Shown here: in pieces, positions 26,691 to 36,884 of the stretch
Layout: each line of letters opens with the position of its first letter
Position numbering within the stretch: position 1 is the first letter of the stretch
Assembly: GCF_000272475.1 (NCBI RefSeq)
Contig: NZ_AKFJ01000110.1
Location: forward strand, 1-64,000
Reading direction: 5' to 3'
Origin: Novosphingobium sp. Rr 2-17
Lineage (GTDB): Bacteria; Pseudomonadota; Alphaproteobacteria; Sphingomonadales; Sphingomonadaceae
DNA length: 64,000 nt
Program-made: the position numbers and the translations under genes
Notes under the pieces: model-generated
The model's input: only the letters and a program-made list of their open reading frames with translations
Told to the model about the DNA's origin: nothing
Databases searched by the model: none

Positions 26691-26849
26691 GAAGAATCCG
26701 TGGGCTACGCATCGTACATCTTTAGGCAAAGCAACGACAGCTTTGACCTGATGGCGTGCGTAGCCACGGTCGCACTGCCTGCGGTGCCTACAGATACAGG
26801 TAAGGCGGCGCTTAGAATGTCACCTTAGCTTTCAACATCACCATGGGAA

Positions 26850-26868
26850 CTGGCCGAAATAAGGCCAG
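26850..26868 (+). other. Small hairpin in the receptor mRNA leader
   Basis: CTGGCC (26850-26855) pairs with GGCCAG (26863-26868) about 7 bp upstream of the GGGAGGAG ribosome-binding site of the TonB-dependent receptor at 26886. It may affect translation, but is short. Confidence 0.3.
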
Positions 26869-26885
26869 AACAGGGAGGAGATACC

Positions 26886-29090
26886 ATGAATCGCACTAGG
26901 CTTTTATTGTCGACTTCGTTGCTGGGCTGCGTCCTCGCAGCGCAGCCGGCATTCGCTCAAGAGACAGCTCCGACGGCGGAGCAGCCCGCCACCTACAACC
27001 AGGGGCTGCAGGAAATCATCGTCACGGCAGAGCGCCGCACCAGCACCTCGCAAAAGACAGCCGCTTCGGTTAGCGTCCGGGCGGGCGCGGACATGCTTGC
27101 CCAGGGCCGTTACGAACTCAAGAACATCCTTGAGGATGTGCCCGGCCTGGTGGGCGGTGCTGCGCTCAACAACGGCACCTCGCAAGCCAGCGGCACGGAC
27201 AACCCGGCTTCGGGCCTCACCATCCGCGGCATTCAATCGAACTCGGGCGCTGGTGGCAGCACCACTTCCACCGCATCTGCGGCGGCGATCTATGTGGACG
27301 ATGTCTACAACGGATTGGGCAGCGCCTACGACATCGATCGGGTTGAGGTCCTGCGCGGGCCACAAGGAACGCTCTACGGCCGCAGCGCGACGGCGGGCGT
27401 CGTCGCCATGCACACCGGCGATCCCAACACGTCGATCTTCAGCATGTCGGGCACTGGCGAAGTCGGCAACTACAACATGCATCACGTCACCGGCTACGTG
27501 AATATCCCGATCGTGCAGGACAAGCTGGCAGTCCGGGTCTCGGGCAACTTCTACGAGCGCGATGGCTATTATTCAGCCGAAGGCGGCGCGTTGTCGAACG
27601 AGGCTTTCCGGGTCAAAGCGTTGTGGACGCCGACCGACAACTTCTCTGCCTTGTTGGGATACGCCCAGGAATTCAACACCACCCATACCGGCGGCGTGTC
27701 GATCAACCAGGGAAGCTCGCCGACCGAATTTGTCTACACCGAACAGGAAGTGAGCCCAACCGGCCGGAACCATTCGCGCCAGTACTGGGGTAACTTCAAC
27801 CTGGACCTGGGACCGGTAGCGGTCACCTACATCCCTGCCTATCGCACGTTCTACCAGAACGCGACGACGTACCTTCGCGGCGTGCTCAATGGCAACCAGA
27901 CCATCTACACCCCCACCGACTGGTTCATGACCCATGAATTGCGGCTGACCAATACCGACAATGACGCCAAGTTCAAATGGCAGGCTGGCGCCATGTCCTA
28001 CCAGAACAAGCTAGATACGGTAAACGACTTGTTCATCCTGCCAAATGGCCCTTACGGGTTCAAATCGAACACCCACAAGGAAACCACCGCGCAAGGCGTG
28101 TTTGCCGAAGGCACCTATTCGTTCACGCCGGAAACGCGGCTGACGGTAGGCGGGCGCTATGACCACACCGAGGTTCTGACCACCGGAGACTACACCAGCA
28201 TCCTAGGCCTCACCGAATCGCTGACGGGCAACGAAGGCAAGCGCAAGTTCAACAACTTCACGTACAAAGTGCGGGTGGAACACGAGATTACGCCGCAAAA
28301 CCTGATCTATGCCCTGACCTCGACCGGCTTTTCGCCCGGCGACGTCACGCTGACCACCGACGCCCAATACAAGCCGGTGGTGCAGACCTTGAAGGCCGAA
28401 ACGCTGACCTCCTACGAGATCGGATCAAAGAACCGCTTCCTTGACAACCGCCTGCAAGTAAACGGAGACATCTACTACAACAATTACAGCGCCTATCAGA
28501 CCGCTGGCATCAACACCACGCCAGAAACGCCGCAAACGCCGACCTATTCGACCATTTCCTTGCCGCTCAAGTCCTATGGCGCCGAATTGGAAGTGCGCGT
28601 AGTGCCCTGGGACAACGGGACATTCAGCTTCAACGGCTCGTACACGCACGCGCGTTATGGCGACTTTGGCGGATACGATTACTTGTTCTCATCGCATAAG
28701 GTGCCCGGCGTCGCGCCATTCCAGGGGACCGTAGCCTACGACCATCGCATCCCGATCGGCGAGGCGAGCCTGATGATCCACGGCGCCATACGCTTCTTCT
28801 CCGGCCACGCCACCGGACGCGTTCCCGACAACCAGGACGAAGTGGGCGCCTCCCCTTTCACCCACGTCAATTCGCAAGCGATGGGCGACCTCAACGCCAC
28901 GCTGCAAATCGGCACGTTCTCGCTGACGGCCTATGTGCGCAATATCACCGATAACCGCTTCATCCCGGACGGTTGGGCACTGACCTCCGCCGTACCCAGC
29001 GCAACCGGCGGATTGCCCAGCGTAACGGCCGACGCACCCGGTCTCAGCGATCCGCGAACCTTCGGGCTGATCGCCAGCTTCAGATATTAA
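26886..29090 (+). CDS. TonB-dependent outer-membrane receptor
   Basis: A 734-residue receptor. Signal peptide ending QPAFAQE; a TonB-box-like EIIVTAERR (about 39-47); plug domain (about 55-165) with VPGLVGGAALNN, LTIRGIQSN, AIYVDDVYNGLGSAYDIDRVEVLRGPQGTLYGRSATAG; a C-terminal 22-strand barrel ending in an aromatic residue (ASFRY). The strong SD GGGAGGAG supports the ATG. The plug style matches sphingomonad receptors for siderophores or organic compounds rather than BtuB. Two secreted paralogues lie just upstream and the urease operon downstream; ligand unknown. Confidence 0.93.
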   Translation: MNRTRLLLSTSLLGCVLAAQPAFAQETAPTAEQPATYNQGLQEIIVTAERRTSTSQKTAASVSVRAGADMLAQGRYELKNILEDVPGLVGGAALNNGTSQASGTDNPASGLTIRGIQSNSGAGGSTTSTASAAAIYVDDVYNGLGSAYDIDRVEVLRGPQGTLYGRSATAGVVAMHTGDPNTSIFSMSGTGEVGNYNMHHVTGYVNIPIVQDKLAVRVSGNFYERDGYYSAEGGALSNEAFRVKALWTPTDNFSALLGYAQEFNTTHTGGVSINQGSSPTEFVYTEQEVSPTGRNHSRQYWGNFNLDLGPVAVTYIPAYRTFYQNATTYLRGVLNGNQTIYTPTDWFMTHELRLTNTDNDAKFKWQAGAMSYQNKLDTVNDLFILPNGPYGFKSNTHKETTAQGVFAEGTYSFTPETRLTVGGRYDHTEVLTTGDYTSILGLTESLTGNEGKRKFNNFTYKVRVEHEITPQNLIYALTSTGFSPGDVTLTTDAQYKPVVQTLKAETLTSYEIGSKNRFLDNRLQVNGDIYYNNYSAYQTAGINTTPETPQTPTYSTISLPLKSYGAELEVRVVPWDNGTFSFNGSYTHARYGDFGGYDYLFSSHKVPGVAPFQGTVAYDHRIPIGEASLMIHGAIRFFSGHATGRVPDNQDEVGASPFTHVNSQAMGDLNATLQIGTFSLTAYVRNITDNRFIPDGWALTSAVPSATGGLPSVTADAPGLSDPRTFGLIASFRY

Positions 29091-29425
29091 AGGTTGGCGC
29101 GCGATAGCAGGCCTGCCGGCGCGGCAGGACCGAAACAACATTGTGCATGTCCAGCCACGCACGCTGGCGGGAGGACGATACGTGAAGAAGTCGCGGAATA
29201 TGGGCTGGCGATGCTGATCCCGCACACATAGAGATCGTGCAGCCTAGCACGTTCGCGTCATAGGCATTTGAGGTAGAACAACGCCGTGGTTCCGCCTTAG
29301 CAACGGCGCTCTGCTCTCCATACGTTAAACGCCCCGTATGGCGGGCGGACGCTTGCGTGAATTGTTGCAGTGCGGCACCTCCATCGATAGCATCGCCCAA
29401 GCGCTCGACAGGAGACATCGTACAC
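29091..29425. other. Intergenic region between receptor and urease operon
   Basis: 335 bp. A small hairpin, CCTGCC (29112-29117) with GGCAGG (29123-29128), follows the receptor stop and may end its transcript, though it lacks a T tract. No sigma-54 or other promoter consensus for the urease operon could be recognised, and no gene is supported. Confidence 0.45.
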
Positions 29426-30295
29426 ATGCATCGGGCAATCGCCGTCGATCCAGATCCAGACGACGTGGAGAGCCAGGGCGTCCCTGCAGGTTTGCGCAGC
29501 AGCGGCACGGCGGATCTCGCCTTCGAGATGCGCAGCGGGCGCACACGTGCCATCCGCACCTATCAGGCGGGATGCCTGCGCGTCCGCATGCCCCGCACCG
29601 AGCATGCCGATGAGGCGCCTTATGCCGTCCTGATCAACACCGCCGGTGGCCTTGCCGAAGGAGACCGGCTGCACCAGAACGTCCGCTGGGGAGAACACGC
29701 CGTTGCGACCGTCGCCACGCAGGCGGCGGAAAAAGTCTACCGCGCGCTGGCTGAAGGCTCGCACGTCCACACCCGTCTCGATGTGGAACGAGGTGCCCAG
29801 GCCGAATGGCTGCCGCAGGAAACCATCCTGTTCGACAAGGCCCGGCTACAACGCGATGCGATGATCGTGCTGGCGCAGGACGTGACGTTTCTGGGCGTCG
29901 AAGCCATCGTGCTGGGCCGCCAGGCGATGGGCGAGAGCGTGCGTAGTGGCAGATTGCGCGACCGGATGCGGATCTGGCGCAATGGTCGGCTGATCTACGC
30001 CGATACGCTCAGCCTCGATGGTGACATCGCCCGGCTGATGCACAACGCCGCCATCGGCAACGACGCGCGAGCCATGGCCGTGCTCGTCCACGCTTCCGAC
30101 CGCGCCGCCAACTTCCTCGAACCGGTGCGCGCGGCGCTGGAAGGCGCGCGGGGCCTTGCCGCCGCCAGCACCTGGAACGGATTGCTGGCCGTACGCATGC
30201 TCGCGCCTGACGCGGAAACCCTGCGCCACGATATCACCGCCGCCCTTGCCGTCCTGCGCGAAGGCCGCCCGCTGCCGCGCGTGTGGAGATGCTGA
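29426..30295 (+). CDS. ureD: Urease accessory protein UreD
   Basis: A 289-residue nickel-insertion chaperone that binds apo-urease and forms the UreD-UreF-UreG complex. Family features: MRSGRTRAIRTYQAGCLRVRMPR early, INTAGGLAEGDRL, VATQAAEKVYRA, EWLPQETILFDKARL, and MGESVRSGRLRDRMRIWRNGRLIYAD. The ATG at 29426 was chosen because GGAGAC lies 9 bp upstream; an earlier in-frame start at 29357 has no SD. It leads the operon and ends one base before ureA. Confidence 0.93.
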   Translation: MHRAIAVDPDPDDVESQGVPAGLRSSGTADLAFEMRSGRTRAIRTYQAGCLRVRMPRTEHADEAPYAVLINTAGGLAEGDRLHQNVRWGEHAVATVATQAAEKVYRALAEGSHVHTRLDVERGAQAEWLPQETILFDKARLQRDAMIVLAQDVTFLGVEAIVLGRQAMGESVRSGRLRDRMRIWRNGRLIYADTLSLDGDIARLMHNAAIGNDARAMAVLVHASDRAANFLEPVRAALEGARGLAAASTWNGLLAVRMLAPDAETLRHDITAALAVLREGRPLPRVWRC

Positions 30296-30296
30296 C

Positions 30297-30599
30297 ATGA
30301 ACCTGACCCCGCGCGAGAAGGACAAGCTCCTGATCTCGGTCGCCGCCATGGTCGCCCGCCGCCGCCTCGAACGGGGGGTGAAGCTTAACTATCCTGAAGC
30401 GATCGCCCTCATCAGCGACTTCGTGATCGAAGGCGCGCGCGACGGGCGCTCGGTGGCGGACCTGATGGAGGCCGGTGCCCACGTCATCACCCGCGAGCAA
30501 GTGATGTCCGGCATCGCAGAGATGATCCACGACGTGCAAGTCGAAGCCACCTTTCCCGATGGCACCAAGCTGGTGAGCGTCCATGACCCGATCCGCTGA
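30297..30599 (+). CDS. ureA: Urease gamma subunit
   Basis: A 100-residue structural subunit, full length for UreA, starting MNLTPREKDKLLISVAAMVARRR and including LNYPEAIALISDFVIEGARDG and MIHDVQVEATFPDGTKLVSVHDPI, all highly conserved. With UreB and UreC it forms the (alpha-beta-gamma)3 enzyme hydrolysing urea to ammonia and carbamate. It begins 2 bp after ureD and overlaps ureB by 17 bp. Confidence 0.97.
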   Translation: MNLTPREKDKLLISVAAMVARRRLERGVKLNYPEAIALISDFVIEGARDGRSVADLMEAGAHVITREQVMSGIAEMIHDVQVEATFPDGTKLVSVHDPIR

Positions 30600-30926
30600 C
30601 GAGATGATCCCGGCCGAGATGATTCCGGGCGAGATTTTGGCCGCTCCCGGCGAGCACGAACTCAACGCCGGCCAACCCGTCACCGTGCTGAAAGTCGCGA
30701 ACAGCGGCGATCGACCGGTGCAGGTTGGCAGCCATTACCACTTCGCAGAGGCCAACAACGGCCTCGTGTTCGATCGCGAGGCGGCGCGCGGCCAACGTCT
30801 CGACATTCCGGCGGGAACGGCAGTCCGCTTCGAGCCGGGCCAATCGCGCGAAATCTCTCTGGTGCCGCTGCGGGGCACCCGCCGCGTGGTCGGCTTTCAG
30901 GGCAAGGTCATGGGGAGCCTGGACTG

Positions 30927-30927
<1 letters not shown>
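30583..30927 (+). CDS. ureB: Urease beta subunit
   Basis: A 114-residue structural subunit. Conserved parts are MIPGEILAAPGEHELNAG, VANSGDRPVQVGSHYHFAEAN, LDIPAGTAVRFEPGQSREISLVPL and GTRRVVGFQGKVMG. The start at 30583 overlaps ureA by 17 bp; the later ATG at 30604 would also keep the conserved core. The final A of its stop codon context overlaps the ureC start (30927). Confidence 0.96.
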
Positions 30928-32636
<1,709 letters not shown>

Positions 32637-32644
32637 GACGCCCC

Positions 32645-33172
32645 ATGCGCCGCATCCACGCCATCGAACCGCACGCCCATGACGAGCCCGACGACGTTGT
32701 TCGGCTCGACTTCGACCAGCGCAACCGCCGCCGGATGGTCTTCACCACGGAGGCCGGCCGGCCCATCCTGCTCGACATGAGCCGCGCCGTGCATCTGCGC
32801 GATGGCGACCGGCTGCGCCTGGAAGACGGCTCCAGCGTGCGGGTGGACGCGATCGGCGAAGCGCTGCTCCAGATCCACGCCCATTCGAGCGCCGAACTGG
32901 TCCGCATCGCCTGGCACCTGGGCAATCGCCACTTGCCGACGCAACTGGTGCTGGGCGAAAACGGCGGGTCGATCCTGATCCGCCACGATCACGTCATCGC
33001 CGAAATGATCGAGGGCCTGGGCGGCCACTGCCACCAAGTGACCGCACCGTTCGATCCAGAAGGCGGCGCTTATTCCGGCGGCGGCCACAGCCATTCGCAT
33101 GACCATGACCACGCGCACGACCACGGGCATGGGCATGGGCAAGATCACGGGCACGACCACGCGCATGGCTGA
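32645..33172 (+). CDS. ureE: Urease accessory nickel chaperone UreE
   Basis: A 175-residue nickel-binding protein that delivers Ni(II) to UreG. The N-terminal peptide-binding domain (to about 70, DRLRLEDGSSVRVDA) and C-terminal metal domain (HLGNRHLPTQLVLGENG, RHDHVIAEMIEGLGGHCHQ) are present, followed by a tail (about 145-175) made largely of His alternating with Asp/Gly, as in Klebsiella UreE, capable of storing several nickel ions. The last 8 bp overlap the ureF start. Confidence 0.96.
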   Translation: MRRIHAIEPHAHDEPDDVVRLDFDQRNRRRMVFTTEAGRPILLDMSRAVHLRDGDRLRLEDGSSVRVDAIGEALLQIHAHSSAELVRIAWHLGNRHLPTQLVLGENGGSILIRHDHVIAEMIEGLGGHCHQVTAPFDPEGGAYSGGGHSHSHDHDHAHDHGHGHGQDHGHDHAHG

Positions 33173-33860
33173 CGCCGAACTTTTCGACCTGATGAGCTGG
33201 ATGTCGCCGGCCTGGCCGATCGGCGCCTTCGCGCATTCGGGCGGGTTGGAATGGGCCGTGGAAGCCGGCCATGTCACCGACCGGGCGAGCACCCTGGCGT
33301 GGATCACCGCGATGGTCGAACACGGTTCGATCCGCAACGACGTGGTCTTGTTCACCCATGCCTGGCGCGCGGCCAAGGCACGGGACGTGCCGGCCCTGGC
33401 GGACATCGCCGAACTCGCGCTCGCCAGCCAGATCGGCCACGAGCGCCGGTTGGAAAGCACCGCCCAAGGCGCGGCGTTCGTGCGCATCGCCCGGTCCGCA
33501 TCGGGCGTCGCGCCGTTCGCCGAGTTGTTGGCTGAGATCGAAGACCAGGAAGCCGCCTATCCCGTCGTCGCTGCCGTCCTGTTCGCATGTCGCGGCCTGG
33601 AATTCGAACGCGCGTTGACGGCATGGCTGCACGGTGCGGTGTCCAACCTGGTTTCCGCCGCGCAGAGGCTGGTCCCGCTGGGCCAGACTGATGGCCAGCT
33701 CGTCCTGCACGATTGCCGCCCTTGCGTGCTGCGCGCGGTCGAGGACGCGCTCAGCCTTCCCGAAGACGATCCGTTCGACGCGCTGGGCGGCTGCACGCTG
33801 ATGGCCGATCTAGGCTGTATGGCCCACGAAACCCAGTATACGAGGCTCTTTCGCACATGA
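33165..33860 (+). CDS. ureF: Urease accessory protein UreF
   Basis: A 231-residue all-helical accessory protein of the urease maturation complex. Seen: LMSWMSPAWPIGAFAHSGGLEWAVEAG near the start, FTHAWRAA, and HGAVSNLVSAAQRLVPLGQTDGQ. ATG at 33165 overlaps the ureE stop by 8 bp; an earlier frame-open stretch (from 33099) is simply the His-tail coding region of ureE read in another frame. Its stop overlaps ureG by 4 bp. Confidence 0.95.
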   Translation: MADAELFDLMSWMSPAWPIGAFAHSGGLEWAVEAGHVTDRASTLAWITAMVEHGSIRNDVVLFTHAWRAAKARDVPALADIAELALASQIGHERRLESTAQGAAFVRIARSASGVAPFAELLAEIEDQEAAYPVVAAVLFACRGLEFERALTAWLHGAVSNLVSAAQRLVPLGQTDGQLVLHDCRPCVLRAVEDALSLPEDDPFDALGGCTLMADLGCMAHETQYTRLFRT

Positions 33861-34504
33861 ACGCAGTATCGCTTCCTACCCCCGGTAATGGGGCCTTGCG
33901 CGTCGGCATTGGCGGCCCGGTCGGCTCGGGCAAGACCGCGCTGATGGACGCGCTGTGCAAGCGCCTGCGCGGTGCCTACGACCTCGCCGCCATCACTAAC
34001 GACATCTACACCCGCGAAGACGCCGAATTCCTCACCCGCGCCGGATCGCTGACCCCGGACCGCATCCTGGGCGTGGAGACCGGCGGCTGCCCGCACACCG
34101 CGATCCGCGAGGACGCCTCGATGAACCTGGCCGCCGTCGACGTGCTGGAAAAGCGCTTCCCCGGCATCGAACTGATCCTGATCGAGAGCGGCGGCGACAA
34201 CCTCGCGGCCACGTTCAGCCCGGAACTGGCCGACATCACGATCTACGTCATCGACGTGTCCGCCGGCGACAAGATCCCACGCAAAGGCGGCCCCGGCATC
34301 ACCCGCTCGGACATGCTCGTGATCAACAAGATCGACCTCGCACCCCTCGTCGGCGCCAGCCTCGAAGTGATGGACCGCGACGCGAAGAAGATGCGGGGCG
34401 AACGGCCCTTCGTGTTCTCCAACCTGCGCGCCGGCAAAGGTCTGGAAGAGATCGCCGATTTCATCATCAAAGCGGGCGGCCTGCCCGAAAGGATCGCAGC
34501 ATGA
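33857..34504 (+). CDS. ureG: Urease accessory GTPase UreG
   Basis: A 215-residue SIMIBI-class GTPase that drives nickel insertion. P-loop GPVGSGKT at 20-27; TNDIYTREDAEFL at 48-60; metal-binding Cys-Pro-His at 78-80 in ETGGCPHTAIREDASMN; ESGGDNLAATFSPEL; guanine-recognition NKIDL. Full length and intact. Start overlaps ureF stop (ATGA) and its own stop overlaps the following HupE-like gene (ATGA). Confidence 0.97.
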   Translation: MNAVSLPTPGNGALRVGIGGPVGSGKTALMDALCKRLRGAYDLAAITNDIYTREDAEFLTRAGSLTPDRILGVETGGCPHTAIREDASMNLAAVDVLEKRFPGIELILIESGGDNLAATFSPELADITIYVIDVSAGDKIPRKGGPGITRSDMLVINKIDLAPLVGASLEVMDRDAKKMRGERPFVFSNLRAGKGLEEIADFIIKAGGLPERIAA

Positions 34505-35067
34505 AGCGTATCGCCACCACTGCCCTCACCCTTGCCGCCGCTCTCGCTCCGGCAGCGGCGCTGGCCCATCCCGGCCACGGCGACGACTCCTTCGCCGCTG
34601 GGGTCATTCATCCACTGACCGGCGCGGACCATATCGCGGCGATGCTGCTGGTCGGGCTGGGCGCGGCGATCTTCCTCAAGCGCGACGGTTGGATGCTTCC
34701 GGTGGCATTCCTGGCCGCGCTTGCGCTGGGCTTTTCGACCTTCGCGTTAATACCCAGCACTCTGGCCGAAGCCGGGATCATCGCCTCGGTCATCGCGCTG
34801 GGCGTTGCCACCGCATTCCAGGCCAAAGCCCCTGCCCCCATTGCGCTGCTGCTGGTGGCGCTGTTCGGCTATGCGCATGGCGCCGCCCATGGCATCGAGG
34901 CACCGCAAGGCACCACCCCGGCATTGTTCGCAGGTGGCTTCCTGGCGGCCAGCGCCGCGCTTCACCTGGGCGGCTATGTGCTGGCCCGCACGTTGCCGGT
35001 CTCAGCGTTGCGCTTGATCGGCGTGGGAAGCGCGGGCTTCGGCCTCGCTCTTGCCGCGCTGACATAA
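34501..35067 (+). CDS. HupE/UreJ family putative nickel permease
   Basis: A 188-residue membrane protein with a cleavable signal-like leader ending AALA before HPGHGDD, then about six hydrophobic segments. Diagnostic motif HPLTGADHIAAMLLVG with conserved His and Asp, and GYAHGAAHGIE. HupE/UreJ proteins are linked to nickel supply for urease and hydrogenase. Its ATG overlaps the ureG stop, so it is the last gene of the urease operon and most likely imports nickel for UreC. Confidence 0.9.
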   Translation: MKRIATTALTLAAALAPAAALAHPGHGDDSFAAGVIHPLTGADHIAAMLLVGLGAAIFLKRDGWMLPVAFLAALALGFSTFALIPSTLAEAGIIASVIALGVATAFQAKAPAPIALLLVALFGYAHGAAHGIEAPQGTTPALFAGGFLAASAALHLGGYVLARTLPVSALRLIGVGSAGFGLALAALT

Positions 35068-35143
35068 GCGGGTCTTGGCGGACTTGACCGTGACAGGCGC
35101 TGGTATTCGCAGCCCGGCAAGGCCGCTGCAATCGCCGGACGCT

Positions 35144-36625
35144 CTATCCCACCGGATCGGTTCGCTGATGACACCCACAGCCGTAGTATCGTTGCAAGAC
35201 GGCCTGCGCCTGGGTGATTTCGGCAAGGTCGGTGGGGGCGTAAGCGGCGCGAGCCTCGCCGATCAACCGGGCTTCCAGAGCTGCCAGGTCGATGCCGAGA
35301 CATGCCCCTGAATCGACCACGTTCCGGCCATTCACGATCAAACCACGCACGTGTTCTGACCGCGCTCTCCCCATCAACAACGGCAGGGGATCGGGATCAG
35401 GCACGACGGAATCGCTGGCAATGGCAGCGAAATCCAGCAGAAGAAGGTCGGCGGGTGCCCCCAGCAAGATGCGGCCACCTCCATCTTCGCCGATCGCTGA
35501 TTTTCTGCCGGTCTTCAGCGCCCCTCGCAGGATCGACTGCATATCGAGACCCGGGCCGGGCAAAGTGCCGCAGCGGGCATGCAAATGCCAGGCGAGCCGT
35601 ATCTCGCGCAGCATGTCTTCATCATCGTCTAGCGCCATGCCATCCAACCCGAAAGCGACGGGCACGCCTGCCCCCAGCAAGCTTGCCAAGGCCGGCGTGC
35701 CCGATCGCAGCCGCAGGTTCGAAGAGGCATTGATAGAGACGGTTACGCCTCGCTTCGCCAGAAGCGCGATGTCGCGATCGTCCAGCCACACGCAATGAGC
35801 CACGGTCAAACGTTCGCTGAGCAGGCCCAGTTCATCGAGCCAAGCCACGAGACCCTGGGGATGATGCGTATCCGCCCACTGGCGCTGCAGTTCGGTCTCC
35901 AACAAATGGGTGTGAATGCGCCGGCCATCGGCTGCGGAAGCGGTCGCAATGGCGGCCAGCGTTTCGGGACGCGCCCATTGCGGTGCAACGGGATGATACT
36001 GGAGCGTGAAAGTTGCATGCTCGAACGCCTTGGCCTGCTCGAACAAGGTAAAATTCGTCTCGCAATCGCGCATATTTTGATCGGCGACGAGGATCGCGGA
36101 ACGCTTTGCCTCGGGCGATAGCGCGGCGAGCGCCGCGAGATCACCGTAGACCAGCGGGTTGCGATCGAAGAAAGGCCAGCCGAATGCAACCCGCACGCCC
36201 ACGTCGCGCGCCGCTCGCGATACAGCTTCGGCTTCGGCCAGCAGGGCGCGACCGTCCTGAGTGTTGTGGCAGTGGTTGACGACTGCCACCCCGCTGCGCG
36301 CCAGCCGTCCCAGCGCCACGACGGCATTGAGCCAGGGATCGACCTTGGGCTGGCGGCGCAGTTCGGGAAGCCAAGTCTCCAGCGACTGGTCAGCCGCCCC
36401 GTAGGCCAGCGTGCGCAAGCCCCGGCCATGATCGTGCGCATCGGCCAGCGCCGGCATCACCAGCGTTCCCGCTTCCTCCCGAGTCAGCGCCTCAACGGCC
36501 AGGGGCTGGATCGACGAAATGCGCCCGTCGGCCCCGATCGCGATCTCGGTTGGTCCCAGGATTGCTCCGGCGGCATCGCACAGCACGCGACCGGCACGCA
36601 GAGTCTGAGGCGCAGGATCCTTCAT
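35144..36625 (-). CDS. Amidohydrolase superfamily metal-dependent hydrolase (TRZ/ATZ-like)
   Basis: A 493-residue cytoplasmic hydrolase. Metal ligands: HxH as His64 and His66 in ADAHDHGRGL; His in the IHTHLLETELQRQWA region; His in TVAHCVWLDDRD; catalytic Asp in FGLDGMALDDDEDML. This is the subtype III layout of cytosine deaminase, guanine deaminase, chlorohydrolases and related N-ring deaminases. It is convergent with the urease operon and divergent from a TonB-dependent receptor. A deaminase or dechlorinase on an N-heterocycle is plausible; the substrate is unknown. Confidence 0.85.
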   Translation of the reverse strand: MKDPAPQTLRAGRVLCDAAGAILGPTEIAIGADGRISSIQPLAVEALTREEAGTLVMPALADAHDHGRGLRTLAYGAADQSLETWLPELRRQPKVDPWLNAVVALGRLARSGVAVVNHCHNTQDGRALLAEAEAVSRAARDVGVRVAFGWPFFDRNPLVYGDLAALAALSPEAKRSAILVADQNMRDCETNFTLFEQAKAFEHATFTLQYHPVAPQWARPETLAAIATASAADGRRIHTHLLETELQRQWADTHHPQGLVAWLDELGLLSERLTVAHCVWLDDRDIALLAKRGVTVSINASSNLRLRSGTPALASLLGAGVPVAFGLDGMALDDDEDMLREIRLAWHLHARCGTLPGPGLDMQSILRGALKTGRKSAIGEDGGGRILLGAPADLLLLDFAAIASDSVVPDPDPLPLLMGRARSEHVRGLIVNGRNVVDSGACLGIDLAALEARLIGEARAAYAPTDLAEITQAQAVLQRYYGCGCHQRTDPVG

Positions 36626-36884
36626 AACGCCAAACTAGGCCGACTGGCCCCAGGCTGGCGATGCAAAAATGCGCTCACACCTAATCGCGACCAGCAACGC
36701 CACGTGTCCTTCAAGCCGCCGCGGGGAAAACACTCTCACGGTTTTAGCAACAGGCAGGTTCGGTTCTTGCAATGGTCGGGAACCCAAAAGTTTGTCTTCA
36801 TAGGGCAAGCGCGCCGCTCAGCCCGTCGATAGACGGCTGGGACATCCATGACCAACAATTCGGCAGGCGTCAGTGGAGGACATA

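Noticed and set aside
29091..29425. Sigma-54 promoter for the urease operon.
   Set aside because: Only a partial TTGCA/GGCAC similarity in wrong order; not a valid -24/-12 pair.
35068..35143. Possible terminator or small RNA between the HupE-like gene and the convergent amidohydrolase.
   Set aside because: No stable GC stem with T tract could be found in the 76 bp.
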